A DNA stretch of 64,000 bases from Salinisphaera sp. LB1 (GCF_003177035.1 NZ_CP029488.1:186001-250000), one strand, 5' to 3'. Positions 40,534 through 49,408 are shown, counted from the stretch's first letter. The notes: generated from the sequence alone by a model not told the origin. Made by a program: numbers and translations.

Positions 40534-41424
40534 ATGAAAACCAGAGACTTGTTATTGGGCATATGCGTCATGGCGATCTGGGGTTTGAACTTCTCGGTGA
40601 TCAAGCTCGGGCTGGAGCGCCTGGATCCATTCCTGCTGGCCGCCTGCCGTTTTCTTCTTTCCGCGATCCCGCTCGTCTTTTTTGTACGCAAACCCAACGT
40701 ACCCATGGCCGTCATCGCCGGCTACGGCTTGCTGTTCGGTGTCGGGCTCTGGGGCATCGTGACACTCGCCATGCAAATTGGCGTGTCGGCCGGCATTGCC
40801 TCGCTCGTGCTGCAAATCAGTGCCTTTTTCACCATTTTTCTGAGTGCGTACTGGTTCGGCGACCGGCTCTATGCGAGCCACTGGGTCGGCATTGGGCTGG
40901 CGGCTGTGGGGCTTGTCTGTTTGCTTGCGCTGACCCCGGGCCGGCTTTCCGTCCCCGGCTTGCTACTGGTGATCCTGGGCGCACTGTCATGGAGCGTCAG
41001 CAACCTTCTGGTCAAGCAATACCGGCCAGTGCCGATGTTTTCATTCCTGGTCTGGTCGAGCCTGTTTTCGCCCGTGCCGCTCGTGTGTCTGGCCATTCTG
41101 ACCGAGGGCTATCAACCGCTTGAAGATTTCGCCGCGCAAGTTGACGGCCTCGCGCTGTTTTCGATCGCATTTCAGGTCTACGTGACGACTGTGTTCGGCT
41201 ACTGGGCGTGGAACAGGCTGGTTAGCCGATATGCACTCTCGCAGGTCGCCCCGCTATCGCTGCTTGTGCCGATCTTCGGTCTCCTCGGTTCAGCCGCGAT
41301 ATTCGGCGAAGCGATCGGCTATGGAAAAGTCCTGGCCGCCGTTCTGATTCTTCTCGGCCTGATCCTCATCACATCGGCGCAGTGGATCAGACAGCGATCG
41401 ATATTGCGCCCATCGACCGGCTGA
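40534..41424 (+). CDS. EamA family (DMT superfamily) exporter
   Basis: 296 residues with ten predicted helices in two repeats. It begins MKTRDLLLGICVMAIWGLNFSVIKLG, characteristic of the YdcZ/YedA/EamA-type O-acetylserine or cysteine exporter branch; the central LGALSWSVSNLLVKQY and C-terminal LVPIFGLLGSAAIFGE are family blocks. It is divergent from the MocR regulator, a common pairing for amino-acid or amine exporters. The true substrate is not known. Confidence 0.85.
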   Translation: MKTRDLLLGICVMAIWGLNFSVIKLGLERLDPFLLAACRFLLSAIPLVFFVRKPNVPMAVIAGYGLLFGVGLWGIVTLAMQIGVSAGIASLVLQISAFFTIFLSAYWFGDRLYASHWVGIGLAAVGLVCLLALTPGRLSVPGLLLVILGALSWSVSNLLVKQYRPVPMFSFLVWSSLFSPVPLVCLAILTEGYQPLEDFAAQVDGLALFSIAFQVYVTTVFGYWAWNRLVSRYALSQVAPLSLLVPIFGLLGSAAIFGEAIGYGKVLAAVLILLGLILITSAQWIRQRSILRPSTG

Positions 41425-41538
41425 GCGCTGCCGAACAAGGTGACGCCGACGCCCGCACTGACCGGCGCCTCGCCGTGTCTTTCAACCCGGCAGCGGACGC
41501 GTCTTCATCCGCGGCCGGGCATTGGCTAGACTGGCCGG

Positions 41539-42423
41539 ATGCAAAATACAGACACGCTCGATCAAATCCTGTTCCAGCTGACCCGGCTGGCCGATACCGC
41601 CGAAGCGCGGCTGGCCGATGAGCGCAGCGCGCTCGGCGGCGATATCGACTGGTCGGCCCATGCCTTCCGCTGGCGTGATGATGGCCGGCTGCAGGCGATT
41701 GCCGCGCCCAGCACCATGCCGCTCGACCGCCTGCACGGTGTCGACCGGCAGAAGGAACGGCTGGTCGCCAATACCCGCCAGTTCGTGACCGGCCGGCCGG
41801 CCAACAACGCCCTGCTCTGGGGCTCGCGCGGGACCGGCAAATCCTCGATGGTGCGCGCGCTGTTGTCCGAATTCGCCGACGACGGACTGCGCATCATCGA
41901 AGTACCGGCGCATCGGCTGGTCGATCTGCCCGACCTGGTTGCCCGGCTGGGCGGCCGCGAGGAGCGCTTCATCGTGTTCTCGGACGATCTGTCGTTCGAG
42001 GCCGGCGACGGCAGCTACAAGGCGCTCAAGGCGGTGCTCGACGGCTCGCTGGCGGCCGCGCCCGAGAACGTGCTGATCTATGCCACCTCCAATCGGCGGC
42101 ATCTGCTGCCGGAGTATCAATCCGAGAACCAGGCCTCACAGACCGTTAATGCCGCGACCGGAGAAATCCATCACAGCGAGGCAGTCGAGGAAAAGATCTC
42201 GCTATCGGAGCGGTTCGGGCTGTGGCTGTCGTTCTATCCGTTCGACCAGGCCAACTACCTCGCCATCGCGGCCCGCCATCTGGCGGCCTACGGCATCGAC
42301 GCCGAAGTCGGCACCGATCAGCCGTGGGAGCGGGCGGCGCTGCAATGGGCGCTGGCGCGCGGCAACCGCAGCGGCCGCACGGCCGAGCAGTTCGCACGCG
42401 ATTGGGCGGGCCGCGACGCCTGA
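41539..42423 (+). CDS. DUF815 family AAA-type ATPase
   Basis: 294 residues. Walker A GSRGTGKSS is at 95-103 and the Walker B-like FIVFSDDLSFE near 150; the C-terminal half has IYATSNRRHLLPEY, EKISLSERFGLWLSFYPFDQANYL and the closing RNGRSGRTAEQFARDW pattern. This is the DUF815 family of stand-alone ATPases, widespread and without a firm biochemical role. It is transcribed alone, converging with sprT 26 bp beyond its stop. Confidence 0.88.
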   Translation: MQNTDTLDQILFQLTRLADTAEARLADERSALGGDIDWSAHAFRWRDDGRLQAIAAPSTMPLDRLHGVDRQKERLVANTRQFVTGRPANNALLWGSRGTGKSSMVRALLSEFADDGLRIIEVPAHRLVDLPDLVARLGGREERFIVFSDDLSFEAGDGSYKALKAVLDGSLAAAPENVLIYATSNRRHLLPEYQSENQASQTVNAATGEIHHSEAVEEKISLSERFGLWLSFYPFDQANYLAIAARHLAAYGIDAEVGTDQPWERAALQWALARGNRSGRTAEQFARDWAGRDA

Positions 42424-42449
42424 CGCGCCGTTCGGCGCGCCCGGCCGTG

Positions 42450-43004
42450 TCAGCCGGGCGCGTCGGGCTCGGCGTATGTCAGCCTGACGCCACAGACCCG
42501 GCAGATGTAAGCGGTCCCCGCCCGGGCTCGTTTGTGCCGGATACTCGTCAGCCAGGCCGGCTCGTCACAGCCACAGGCGTACCGATAGCGCTTGAGCTGG
42601 CGCGTCGGCTGTGCGGGCAGTGCATGGCACGGCGAGGCATCGACACCGAAAGCCTGCATCAACGCCTTCCATTCCGCGCCGTGGGGCTTGGCGCGGCGAC
42701 CGTAGAGCCGATAGATCGCCACGTGCGCGACTTCGTGCGGCACGGTTTCCGCCAGCATCTCCTTCGGATGCGAGGCCAGCAGCGCGGCATTGAGCCGGAC
42801 GTGGCAGCGCCGGGTGCGCCGGGCGAACACGGCCTGGCCGGCGGCACGGCCGCGCAGATCGAAGCGCACTTCGGGCACGGGCAGCCGGCGCGGGCTGGCG
42901 CCGGTGATCTCGCGCGCGCGGCCGATCCAGTATGCGGTCAGCTCGCGGGCGCGCGCCTGCAGATCATCGGCGTCATCGAGTGCTAGGGACTGTTGCCGCT
43001 TCAT
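42450..43004 (-). CDS. sprT: SprT-like zinc metalloprotease domain protein, start inside a repeat element
   Basis: 184 residues from the ATG at 43004 (192 from 43028). The SprT/Spartan fold is clear: the zinc motif VPHEVAHVAIY (HEVAH) near residue 88, GAEWKALMQAFG and a C-terminal zinc ribbon with CxC...CxxC (RYACGC and YICRVCG). The first in-frame start codons lie within the terminal repeat of foldback copy C (42985-43253): MKRQQS comes from the repeat, and only LALDD onward is native. No ATG, GTG or TTG occurs in the native frame before about residue 40. The original start was apparently lost and replaced by the element. Confidence 0.85.
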   Translation of the reverse strand: MKRQQSLALDDADDLQARARELTAYWIGRAREITGASPRRLPVPEVRFDLRGRAAGQAVFARRTRRCHVRLNAALLASHPKEMLAETVPHEVAHVAIYRLYGRRAKPHGAEWKALMQAFGVDASPCHALPAQPTRQLKRYRYACGCDEPAWLTSIRHKRARAGTAYICRVCGVRLTYAEPDAPG

Positions 43005-43253
43005 ACGAGGCCCGCGTTGGTGCCGCAAATCGTGCCAGGCAAGGCGCGAGCTGCCGGTCGTGGCGGGCCACGATCAAGGTGAGCAACGCCGCATGGCGCG
43101 ATTTGCGGCACCAACCCTTTGGGACAGCGGCCCTTGGGCCGCAATCCAGCGTTGCCGCTCACTTGCGTAGAGGGACTACACCGCACTCGCGGCGCCTCGT
43201 CTTGCAGCCCAATGGCCGCTGGCGCGGTCTCGTATGAAGCGGCAACAGTCCCT
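42985..43253. mobile_element. Foldback repeat element, copy C (overlaps the sprT start)
   Basis: 269 bp, more diverged than copies A and B but with perfect 25-bp ends beginning AGGGACTGTTGCCGCTTCAT. Three end positions differ from copy A and each is compensated on the opposite arm. Internal stems are likewise kept with other bases: GTTGGTGCCGCAAATCG pairs with its complement, and AGCGGCCCTTGGGCCGCAA with TTGCAGCCCAATGGCCGCT. No coding frame for a transposase is present. It lies between sprT and an unknown gene. Confidence 0.83.
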
Positions 43254-43307
43254 GGATTGTGCTGAACAGGCCGCGCCATCGAAACCGTGAAAATAAAACA
43301 TCCGCGC

Positions 43308-43985
43308 TCAGGATACCCGCTTGTGCCCGGCTTTGCCGCCGGCCGGCGCCTGGGTGAAGGCCTGCACCTGGGACAGCGCGAGACGCTGGCGACGGACCCA
43401 GTCGGCATCATCCAGCTTGCCGCGTACGTTGAACGGGAAAATCCGGCTCATCTCCGCGAGCCGGCGATCCGCGGCCTCGGCGGCGGCGCGCAGACGGTCG
43501 TGCTCGACGCGCAGCGCGACCACGTCGTCCGGCAGGCCCGGCCCGCGTACCAGTGCCCGGGTTTCCGACCAGGCGGCCACCAGCGCCGAGCGATCGCCGC
43601 TGCGGTAGGCGCGCAGGATCCGGGGCCAGAGGCTGGCGCGCGCGTCGTCCGCGGCCGCGGGGTCCACCGCGGGATGCGCCACGGTCACGAGCCCGCGGAA
43701 GATGGTGCGCACATCATCGGCCTCGGCGCGCGACAGGCTCGGCCACTCGCTGCGCGCGAGCACGCGCTGGTAGCGCGGCGCGGCCGCCGATTCGGCCAGA
43801 TCCACCGCCAGATCGCCGAAGGCACGCCAGTAACGGGCTGCCCATTCCGGGCCATCATGATAACGCCAGTCGTATTCGATCGACAAGGCATGCGCCAGCT
43901 GCCGACGCAACTCACGCGTGGCAACGCGCAGTTCGTCGTAGGCCGGATGGGCGCTGCGATTGGGGGCAACTCGACGGTTCGACAT
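43308..43985 (-). CDS. Hypothetical protein, charged and helix-rich
   Basis: 225 residues from the ATG at 43985 (an ORF start at 44036 is possible). I do not recognise it. The sequence is rich in Arg, Ala and Asp and predicts long helices: AYDELRVATRELRRQLAHAL at the start, a middle section with RDR/SEW words, and a C-terminal VALRVEHDRLRAAAEAADRRLAEMSRIF that could form a coiled coil. No signal peptide or membrane segment is seen. The coding bias is like that of the neighbours, so it is probably real. It lies 54 bp past element copy C and 94 bp before the end of the WYL regulator gene, in the same direction. Confidence 0.6.
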   Translation of the reverse strand: MSNRRVAPNRSAHPAYDELRVATRELRRQLAHALSIEYDWRYHDGPEWAARYWRAFGDLAVDLAESAAAPRYQRVLARSEWPSLSRAEADDVRTIFRGLVTVAHPAVDPAAADDARASLWPRILRAYRSGDRSALVAAWSETRALVRGPGLPDDVVALRVEHDRLRAAAEAADRRLAEMSRIFPFNVRGKLDDADWVRRQRLALSQVQAFTQAPAGGKAGHKRVS

Positions 43986-44079
43986 GGTGAGACTCCTGTG
44001 TCGCGAATGTCGCTGTTTCGACTCAAGACACAGCATGCAACCGCCGGTGGGTCAGAATACGACCCTGAGCTGTAAAAAT

Positions 44080-45048
44080 TTACAGTCCGTAAATGGCCGC
44101 GGCGTCGGCCAGCCGCCCGGCGGTGGCCTCGCGCAAGGCCGGCGGCGCGACAACCTCGACCTCCGGCCCGTAGGCCAGCACATCGCGCAACAGTTCCTCG
44201 GCGGCGGCATACGGCACGCGCAGCTCGTAGCGGCCGTCTTCGCGCCAGGTCCCGACCTGATCGGGATGCCACTGCTCGTCGGCCACCCAGCGCGCCGCGG
44301 CAGCACTGAAACACAACACCGCGGTATGGGCGGCCTCGCCCGAGAAGATGCCGTAACCCCCGCCGAGCCGGGCGTCCAGCGTGGCCGCGTCCATGTCGGC
44401 GGCCGGCGCGTCACTGATGACCGCCGACTGGATCCGGTCGATCGAGAAACTGCGCAGGCCATCCGAGCGGTGGCACCAGGCATCCAGATACCAGTTGTCG
44501 CGATAGTAGACCAGCCGCTGCGGCGAGACCGTGCGCTCGCTGATCACATCCCGCGCCCGCCCGTGATAGCGCATCGCAAGCCGCCGCCGCATGGCGGTCG
44601 CCGCAGCCACGTCGGCGAACGCCGGCCCCGGGCGTCTCGCGGTCGCGCGCAGCACGCGCGTGCGCGCCGACAATTCGCCGGTGCCCATCGCCCGCGATTC
44701 CAGAATCCGCTCGAGCCGGCGCCGTACCGGCGCCAGATCGGCCGACAACAGCCCGGGTTCGAGTGTTTCCAGCAACTGATCCATGGCCAGCAGCGACACC
44801 AACTCCGCAGCGTCGAACCACAACCCCGGCAGCTCGAAGCGCGCATCCGCTTGGCCGTGATAGTAGTACCCGTTGTATTCGCGGTCGTATTCGATCGGCG
44901 CATCGAGATACAGCCGCATATCGCGGATAATGCGTTTGACCGTGGCCGGCGAGCATTCCAGGCGCCGTTCCAGCGTGGCCTTGGGGATTGGATGATGCGC
45001 GCCGGACAGTTGTTTGTGCAGCGCGTAGATGCGGTCGAAGACGTTCAT
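44080..45048 (-). CDS. WYL-domain transcriptional regulator (YafY family)
   Basis: 322 residues from the ATG at 45048. The N-terminal winged helix (about 1-60, FDRIYALHKQLSGAHHPIPKATLERRLECSPATVKRIIRDM) is followed by a WYL domain (about 140-210, with RLVYYRDNWYLDAWCHRSDGLRSFSIDRI) and a C-terminal WCX-like extension. Such proteins sense nucleic acids or small ligands and regulate DNA repair or defence genes. Its direction is divergent from the SRPBCC-SDR gene (45235), a possible target. Confidence 0.87.
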   Translation of the reverse strand: MNVFDRIYALHKQLSGAHHPIPKATLERRLECSPATVKRIIRDMRLYLDAPIEYDREYNGYYYHGQADARFELPGLWFDAAELVSLLAMDQLLETLEPGLLSADLAPVRRRLERILESRAMGTGELSARTRVLRATARRPGPAFADVAAATAMRRRLAMRYHGRARDVISERTVSPQRLVYYRDNWYLDAWCHRSDGLRSFSIDRIQSAVISDAPAADMDAATLDARLGGGYGIFSGEAAHTAVLCFSAAAARWVADEQWHPDQVGTWREDGRYELRVPYAAAEELLRDVLAYGPEVEVVAPPALREATAGRLADAAAIYGL

Positions 45049-45234
45049 GCACCGAGTCTCGCATGTCGCCGCCGCCGTGATGAATGCCGTTTCCGAGTGA
45101 ACTTGTCGAGCCACGGCGGTCAGACGGTTGAACCCTTGACGCCTGCGGCGGGGAATCGCTTGCAGCGTCGCCCTGCAGTGGACAGACTGCCCGAACGGAA
45201 TCCGACCAATGTCGCAGACCATTACTGCGCGCCC

Positions 45235-46653
45235 ATGACCGAAATCGATACCCATGTCATCGCCGACCGACCGCCGAGAGACGCGTTTCGCTACCTCGCG
45301 GACTTTTCCACATGCGAACAGTGGGACCCGGCGGTCTATCGCGCGGACAAGCTCAGCGCGGGCCTGCCCGCGGTCGGCAGCGAGTTCCGTGTGATCGTAT
45401 CGCTCGGCGCCCGCCGCAAGACGCTGCGTTACCGCATCGACGCGATCCAGCCCGGCCGGCGCATCGAACTCGTGGGCCGTGGCGCCGGTATCAAGACCTT
45501 CGAAACGTTCACCGTGAGCGCCGAGGATGGCGGGCGTCGATCGCGCATCGATTATCAGGGTCGCTTCTCGTTGCGCGGCCCGCTGGCCCGGGCGAAGCCG
45601 ATCCTGGCGCCGGCCATCCGGCGCATGGTGTCGCGCGCGGCGCGCGGCCTGGCCGCGGCGCTGGCCGTCGACACCCGAACGCCGCGCCAGGGCTGGCTCA
45701 GCTATGCCGCCGACCGCGCCATCCTGCCCGGCGAAGCGCTGTATACCGATCGCGGCTATTTCGCCATGCCCGACCGCTCGCACAGCGAATTCATGGACGG
45801 CAAGCGCGTCGTGGTGACCGGCGCGACCGGCGGCATCGGCCGCGCCATCGCCGCGGAATATGCCCGGCTCGGCGCGCATGTCACGCTCGTCGGGCGCGAT
45901 GCCGACCGTCTGGAGGCGGCGGCCGAACACGTACGCGGTTTCGCCGGGGCCGCGCCGGACGCCGTGGATGTGGTCGAGGCCGATCTGACGAGCATCGCCG
46001 CCACGCGCCGGGCCGCCGCGACCATCGCCGAGGACGCACCCAAGCTCGACGTACTGGTGAACAACGCCGGCGCGCTATTCGACGAATACGGCGTGAGCGA
46101 TGACGGCATCGAACGCACCGTGGCGGTCAATCTGGTGGCGCCCTTCGTGCTCACCGAATCCCTGATCGGCCCGCTGCAGGCCGCCGGCGGCCGGGTGATC
46201 AACATGGCCAGCGGCGGCATGTATGCGGTCGACCTGGATATCGACGCGCTGTCGCCGTTGCCGACGAACTATGGCGGGCTCAAGGCTTACGCCCGGGCCA
46301 AGCGGGCGCTGGTCGCGCTGACTGCGCACTGGGCGCGCCGCTACGGCGACCAGGGGCTACAATTCAACGCCATGCACCCCGGCTGGGTGGACACACCCGG
46401 CGTGGCACGATCGCTACCGCGCTTTCATTTCGTGATGCGCCCGGTGTTGCGCGATACGCGCATGGGCGCCGACACCGCGGTCTGGCTGGGTGCGGCACGG
46501 GCCGCGGCCGGGCTCAACGGCGCCTTCGTGTTCGATCGCAGGCCGCGGCCGACGGCGCTCGTGCCCGGCACCCGGGTCAAACCCAGCCAGGCCCAGACCC
46601 TGTATGGCTGGCTTCGCAACACCACCGGTCTGCCCCCCCATGGCCTCGGATAG
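45235..46653 (+). CDS. SRPBCC domain-SDR oxidoreductase fusion protein
   Basis: 472 residues from the ATG at 45235, although the frame stays open to 43960. Residues 1-150 are an SRPBCC/polyketide-cyclase-like lipid- or ligand-binding domain (THVIADRPPRDAFRYLADFSTCEQWD). From about 185 it is a short-chain dehydrogenase: TGATGGIG 195-202, NNAG 276-279, Ser326, Tyr352 and Lys356, with a DHRS-12-like C-terminal part. A hydrophobic ligand may be presented by the first domain and oxidised by the second. The stop overlaps the start of the ABC1 kinase gene by 14 bp. Confidence 0.82.
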   Translation: MTEIDTHVIADRPPRDAFRYLADFSTCEQWDPAVYRADKLSAGLPAVGSEFRVIVSLGARRKTLRYRIDAIQPGRRIELVGRGAGIKTFETFTVSAEDGGRRSRIDYQGRFSLRGPLARAKPILAPAIRRMVSRAARGLAAALAVDTRTPRQGWLSYAADRAILPGEALYTDRGYFAMPDRSHSEFMDGKRVVVTGATGGIGRAIAAEYARLGAHVTLVGRDADRLEAAAEHVRGFAGAAPDAVDVVEADLTSIAATRRAAATIAEDAPKLDVLVNNAGALFDEYGVSDDGIERTVAVNLVAPFVLTESLIGPLQAAGGRVINMASGGMYAVDLDIDALSPLPTNYGGLKAYARAKRALVALTAHWARRYGDQGLQFNAMHPGWVDTPGVARSLPRFHFVMRPVLRDTRMGADTAVWLGAARAAAGLNGAFVFDRRPRPTALVPGTRVKPSQAQTLYGWLRNTTGLPPHGLG

Positions 46654-47932
46654 CGACGACTCGAAGAAACGCCGCCGGCGCATTCTCGGCGCCGGCATCC
46701 GTACACTTTCTCGCGGCGCGATGCGCGGCATGCCAGGCTACGACCGCGCCAAGAGCCTGCACAAGACCGGCCAGGACTGGTACGACACGCTGGGCGGGCT
46801 CAAGGGCGCCGCCATGAAGCTCGGCCAGATCGCCTCGCAGTATCAGGACCTGCTGCCGCCGCAGCTGACCGAACAACTCGCCCGCCTGCAGCGCAACGCC
46901 GAGCCCTGGCGCTTTGCCGATCTCGAACCGGTGCTCGATGCGAACTGGACCGACGAACAGCGCGAGATGATCGAACACATCGACGAGAACGCGATGGCGG
47001 CGGCCTCGATCGGCCAGGTACACGCCGCGCAGCTGACGGATGGGCGCGCGGTGGTGATCAAGATCCGTTACCCCGGCGTCGCCGACTCGATCGATGCCGA
47101 CATCGCCAATCTGGGCCGGCTGCTCAAGTGGTCGCGCTTCCTGCCGATCGGCGGGCGGGACCTGGATGGCGTGCTGGGAGAGCTGCGCGAACGTTTCGTC
47201 GAGGAAACCGACTATCGCCGCGAGCTCGTCAACCTCAAGCTGCTGCGTCAGCTCGAACTACACGACTTCGAGCTGCCCGAGCCGGTACCCGAACTCTGTA
47301 CCGAGGCCGTGCTGGTCACCACGCGGCTCGATTCGGCGCCGCTCGAGACCGGCCAACCGGCACTCGGGGCGGCGGTGGTCGAGGCGATCAATCGTCAGGT
47401 CTTCGAACTCGGCGCCCTGCACGCTGATCCGCATCCCGGCAATTTCGGCATCACCGAGGCCGGCACCATGGCGTTGTACGATTTCGGTTGCCTGAAGTAT
47501 CTGGACCAGCCGACCCGAGTCGCCATGCGCGATATCCTGACCGCCGCCATGGCTGATGACTGGGCGGGCGTACACGATGGCATGGAACGGCTCGGTGCAG
47601 TGCCCGAGGGCAGCTGGGAACGCCATGCCGAGGTCTATCGGGAAATTTATGCCCGGCATGCGGAATCGGCCCTGGCCCCGCTGCGCGACCGCCGGCCCTA
47701 TGTATTCGAACGCGACGAACTGATCGACTCCATCCGCGCCGAAATCGGGCGCTCGATGGGCTACTGGCGGTATTTTCGCGCCGCGCCCGACATGGTTTTC
47801 GTCATGCGCACCCTCTCCGGGTTGTACTGGATTCTGCGCAGCCTACACGCCGAAGTCGATCTGTACGGCGAACTCGAGCGCATTGTGGCCGGCGAATACG
47901 GCCCGCCGGCACAGGCCGACGAAACCCGTTGA
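46640..47932 (+). CDS. ABC1/UbiB-like atypical kinase
   Basis: 430 residues from the ATG at 46640, which lies inside the end of the preceding SDR gene. It shows the ABC1 family marks: KLGQ 60-63 (KxGQ motif), the Ala-rich loop AAASIGQVHAA, the Lys in VVIKIRYPGV, HADPHPGN and the Asp of DFG. It has no clear C-terminal membrane helix, so it is closer to ABC1 proteins outside the core UbiB group. Family members support isoprenoid or quinone lipid handling by extracting or modifying hydrophobic substrates, which would fit a lipid-binding SDR partner. The ligand is unknown. Confidence 0.87.
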   Translation: MASDSDDSKKRRRRILGAGIRTLSRGAMRGMPGYDRAKSLHKTGQDWYDTLGGLKGAAMKLGQIASQYQDLLPPQLTEQLARLQRNAEPWRFADLEPVLDANWTDEQREMIEHIDENAMAAASIGQVHAAQLTDGRAVVIKIRYPGVADSIDADIANLGRLLKWSRFLPIGGRDLDGVLGELRERFVEETDYRRELVNLKLLRQLELHDFELPEPVPELCTEAVLVTTRLDSAPLETGQPALGAAVVEAINRQVFELGALHADPHPGNFGITEAGTMALYDFGCLKYLDQPTRVAMRDILTAAMADDWAGVHDGMERLGAVPEGSWERHAEVYREIYARHAESALAPLRDRRPYVFERDELIDSIRAEIGRSMGYWRYFRAAPDMVFVMRTLSGLYWILRSLHAEVDLYGELERIVAGEYGPPAQADETR

Positions 47933-47958
47933 CAAACCGACGAACGGACGGCTAATCA
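47929..47958 (+). promoter_or_regulatory. Likely promoter of the arylsulfotransferase operon
   Basis: A consensus TTGACA (47929-47934), overlapping the preceding stop, lies 18 bases before TAATCA (47953-47958). A short inverted repeat GGCT-AATC-AGCC covers the -10. The next gene starts at 48064. Confidence 0.5.
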
Positions 47959-48063
47959 GCCGTTAAGCCTGACGATCTAATCTATAGTAGCGCATCGCAA
48001 TTACGGGTCGTGCTCGCCCCGATGGGCAGGTCGAGCAACCGCTACTAAATCGGGGTTTCGGGT

Positions 48064-49404
48064 ATGGAAAAAGGCGATCGGGCCGGCTTGACGGCATTTT
48101 TTATAGGTTGTCTGTTCTTCGCATTTCTGGGCGGCGCCTATATCGTTCTGGCCCAGGTCTTTCCCTATAAATTTCTCGATAACGCCTATCGCGCCGGGTG
48201 GGCGCTCGTGCAGCAGAAGCACACGATCGACAGCCCGTTCACGCAAACCGATCAATGGCGCAAGGCGCGCAGCGACAAGCGCGGCACCGCGATCTACGAC
48301 CCGAAGCGCGCCTACAACGGTTATACGCTCTACACCTCGGGGGGCCGCACCACGGCCTATCTCATCGACATGCAGGGCCATGTCGTGCACCAATGGCACG
48401 CCGACTACTCCAAGCTCTGGCAGACCACGCCGGACGGGCGCGAAGCCCAGCCCGACAAGCTGATGTATTTTCGCAAGGCGGTGATGTACCCCAACGGCGA
48501 CCTGCTGGCGATCTTCATCGCCGCGGGTGATACGCCCTGGGGCTACGGCCTGGTCAAGCTCGACGCCAACTCGAACGTAATCTGGAAGTATCACGGCGCG
48601 ACCCATCACGACCTGTATCTGACCGACGACAACCGCGTGTTCATTCTCACCGATGCCTACCGCGACCAACCGGTGCCGGGGTTCCGCAATCTGAAAACAC
48701 CGTGGCTGGATGATTATCTGGTCGAACTCAACGGCGAGAACGGTCAGGTCGTCAAGAAGATCTCGATCTTCGACGCGCTGTGGCATTCGCGCTACCAGGC
48801 TCTGCTCGGCGCCGACCCGAGTTTCGCCATGGAAGATCCGCTGCATACCAACAGCGTGCAATATCTCGGCGACGCGCTCGGCAAGGCATTCGCGCCGGCC
48901 CAGGGCAACGGCGATCAAGTGCTGTTGTCCACGCGGCATCCCGGGCTCGCTGTGCTGCTGGACGTCAAGTCCGGCCAGGTGACCTGGGCGCTGAAGGGCT
49001 CGTGGCTGGGCCAGCATTCCATGCGCGCGTTGCCGAACGGGCATTTCACCATTTTCGACAACTATGGCAACTTCGAGAAGCACAACATGAGCCGGATTCT
49101 CGAGGTCGACCCGACCACGCACGCGATTACCTGGCAATACGCAGGCAATGCGCAGCACCCGTTTTCGAATCTGCTGCGCGGTGCCGTGGTCACACTGCCC
49201 AACGGCGACCGCCTGATCACCGAATCCGACGGCGGCCGCCTGTTCGAAGTCGCGCCCAACGGCGACATCGTCTGGGAGTACGACAACCCGATCCGCGGCG
49301 GCGACCACAATCAATACATCCCGGTGGTGTCCTCGGGTCAGCGCATCAAGCCCGATCAACTCGCCCCGGCCTTCCGCCGTTCGCTCAACACCTCGCAGGA
49401 GTGA
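48064..49404 (+). CDS. Arylsulfotransferase (ASST)-family protein, membrane-anchored
   Basis: 446 residues. One N-terminal membrane segment (about 10-32, LTAFFIGCLFFAFLGGAYIVL) suggests anchoring with a large periplasmic domain. The remainder is a beta-propeller resembling PF14269-type arylsulfotransferases, with repeats of the form G-H-VVHQWHADY, LPNGDLLAIF and ITWQYAG and His-rich loops such as ATHHDLYL and LLGQHSMRALPNGHF. ASSTs move sulfate from one phenolic sulfate to another through a His intermediate; the catalytic residue is not proven here. It is the first gene of a four-gene set, followed 4 bp later by the next. Confidence 0.78.
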   Translation: MEKGDRAGLTAFFIGCLFFAFLGGAYIVLAQVFPYKFLDNAYRAGWALVQQKHTIDSPFTQTDQWRKARSDKRGTAIYDPKRAYNGYTLYTSGGRTTAYLIDMQGHVVHQWHADYSKLWQTTPDGREAQPDKLMYFRKAVMYPNGDLLAIFIAAGDTPWGYGLVKLDANSNVIWKYHGATHHDLYLTDDNRVFILTDAYRDQPVPGFRNLKTPWLDDYLVELNGENGQVVKKISIFDALWHSRYQALLGADPSFAMEDPLHTNSVQYLGDALGKAFAPAQGNGDQVLLSTRHPGLAVLLDVKSGQVTWALKGSWLGQHSMRALPNGHFTIFDNYGNFEKHNMSRILEVDPTTHAITWQYAGNAQHPFSNLLRGAVVTLPNGDRLITESDGGRLFEVAPNGDIVWEYDNPIRGGDHNQYIPVVSSGQRIKPDQLAPAFRRSLNTSQE

Positions 49405-49408
49405 TGTC

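Noticed and set aside
43960-45234. Long upstream extension of the SRPBCC-SDR frame
   Set aside because: It runs antisense through the WYL regulator and has no domain; the ATG at 45235 begins the recognisable protein.
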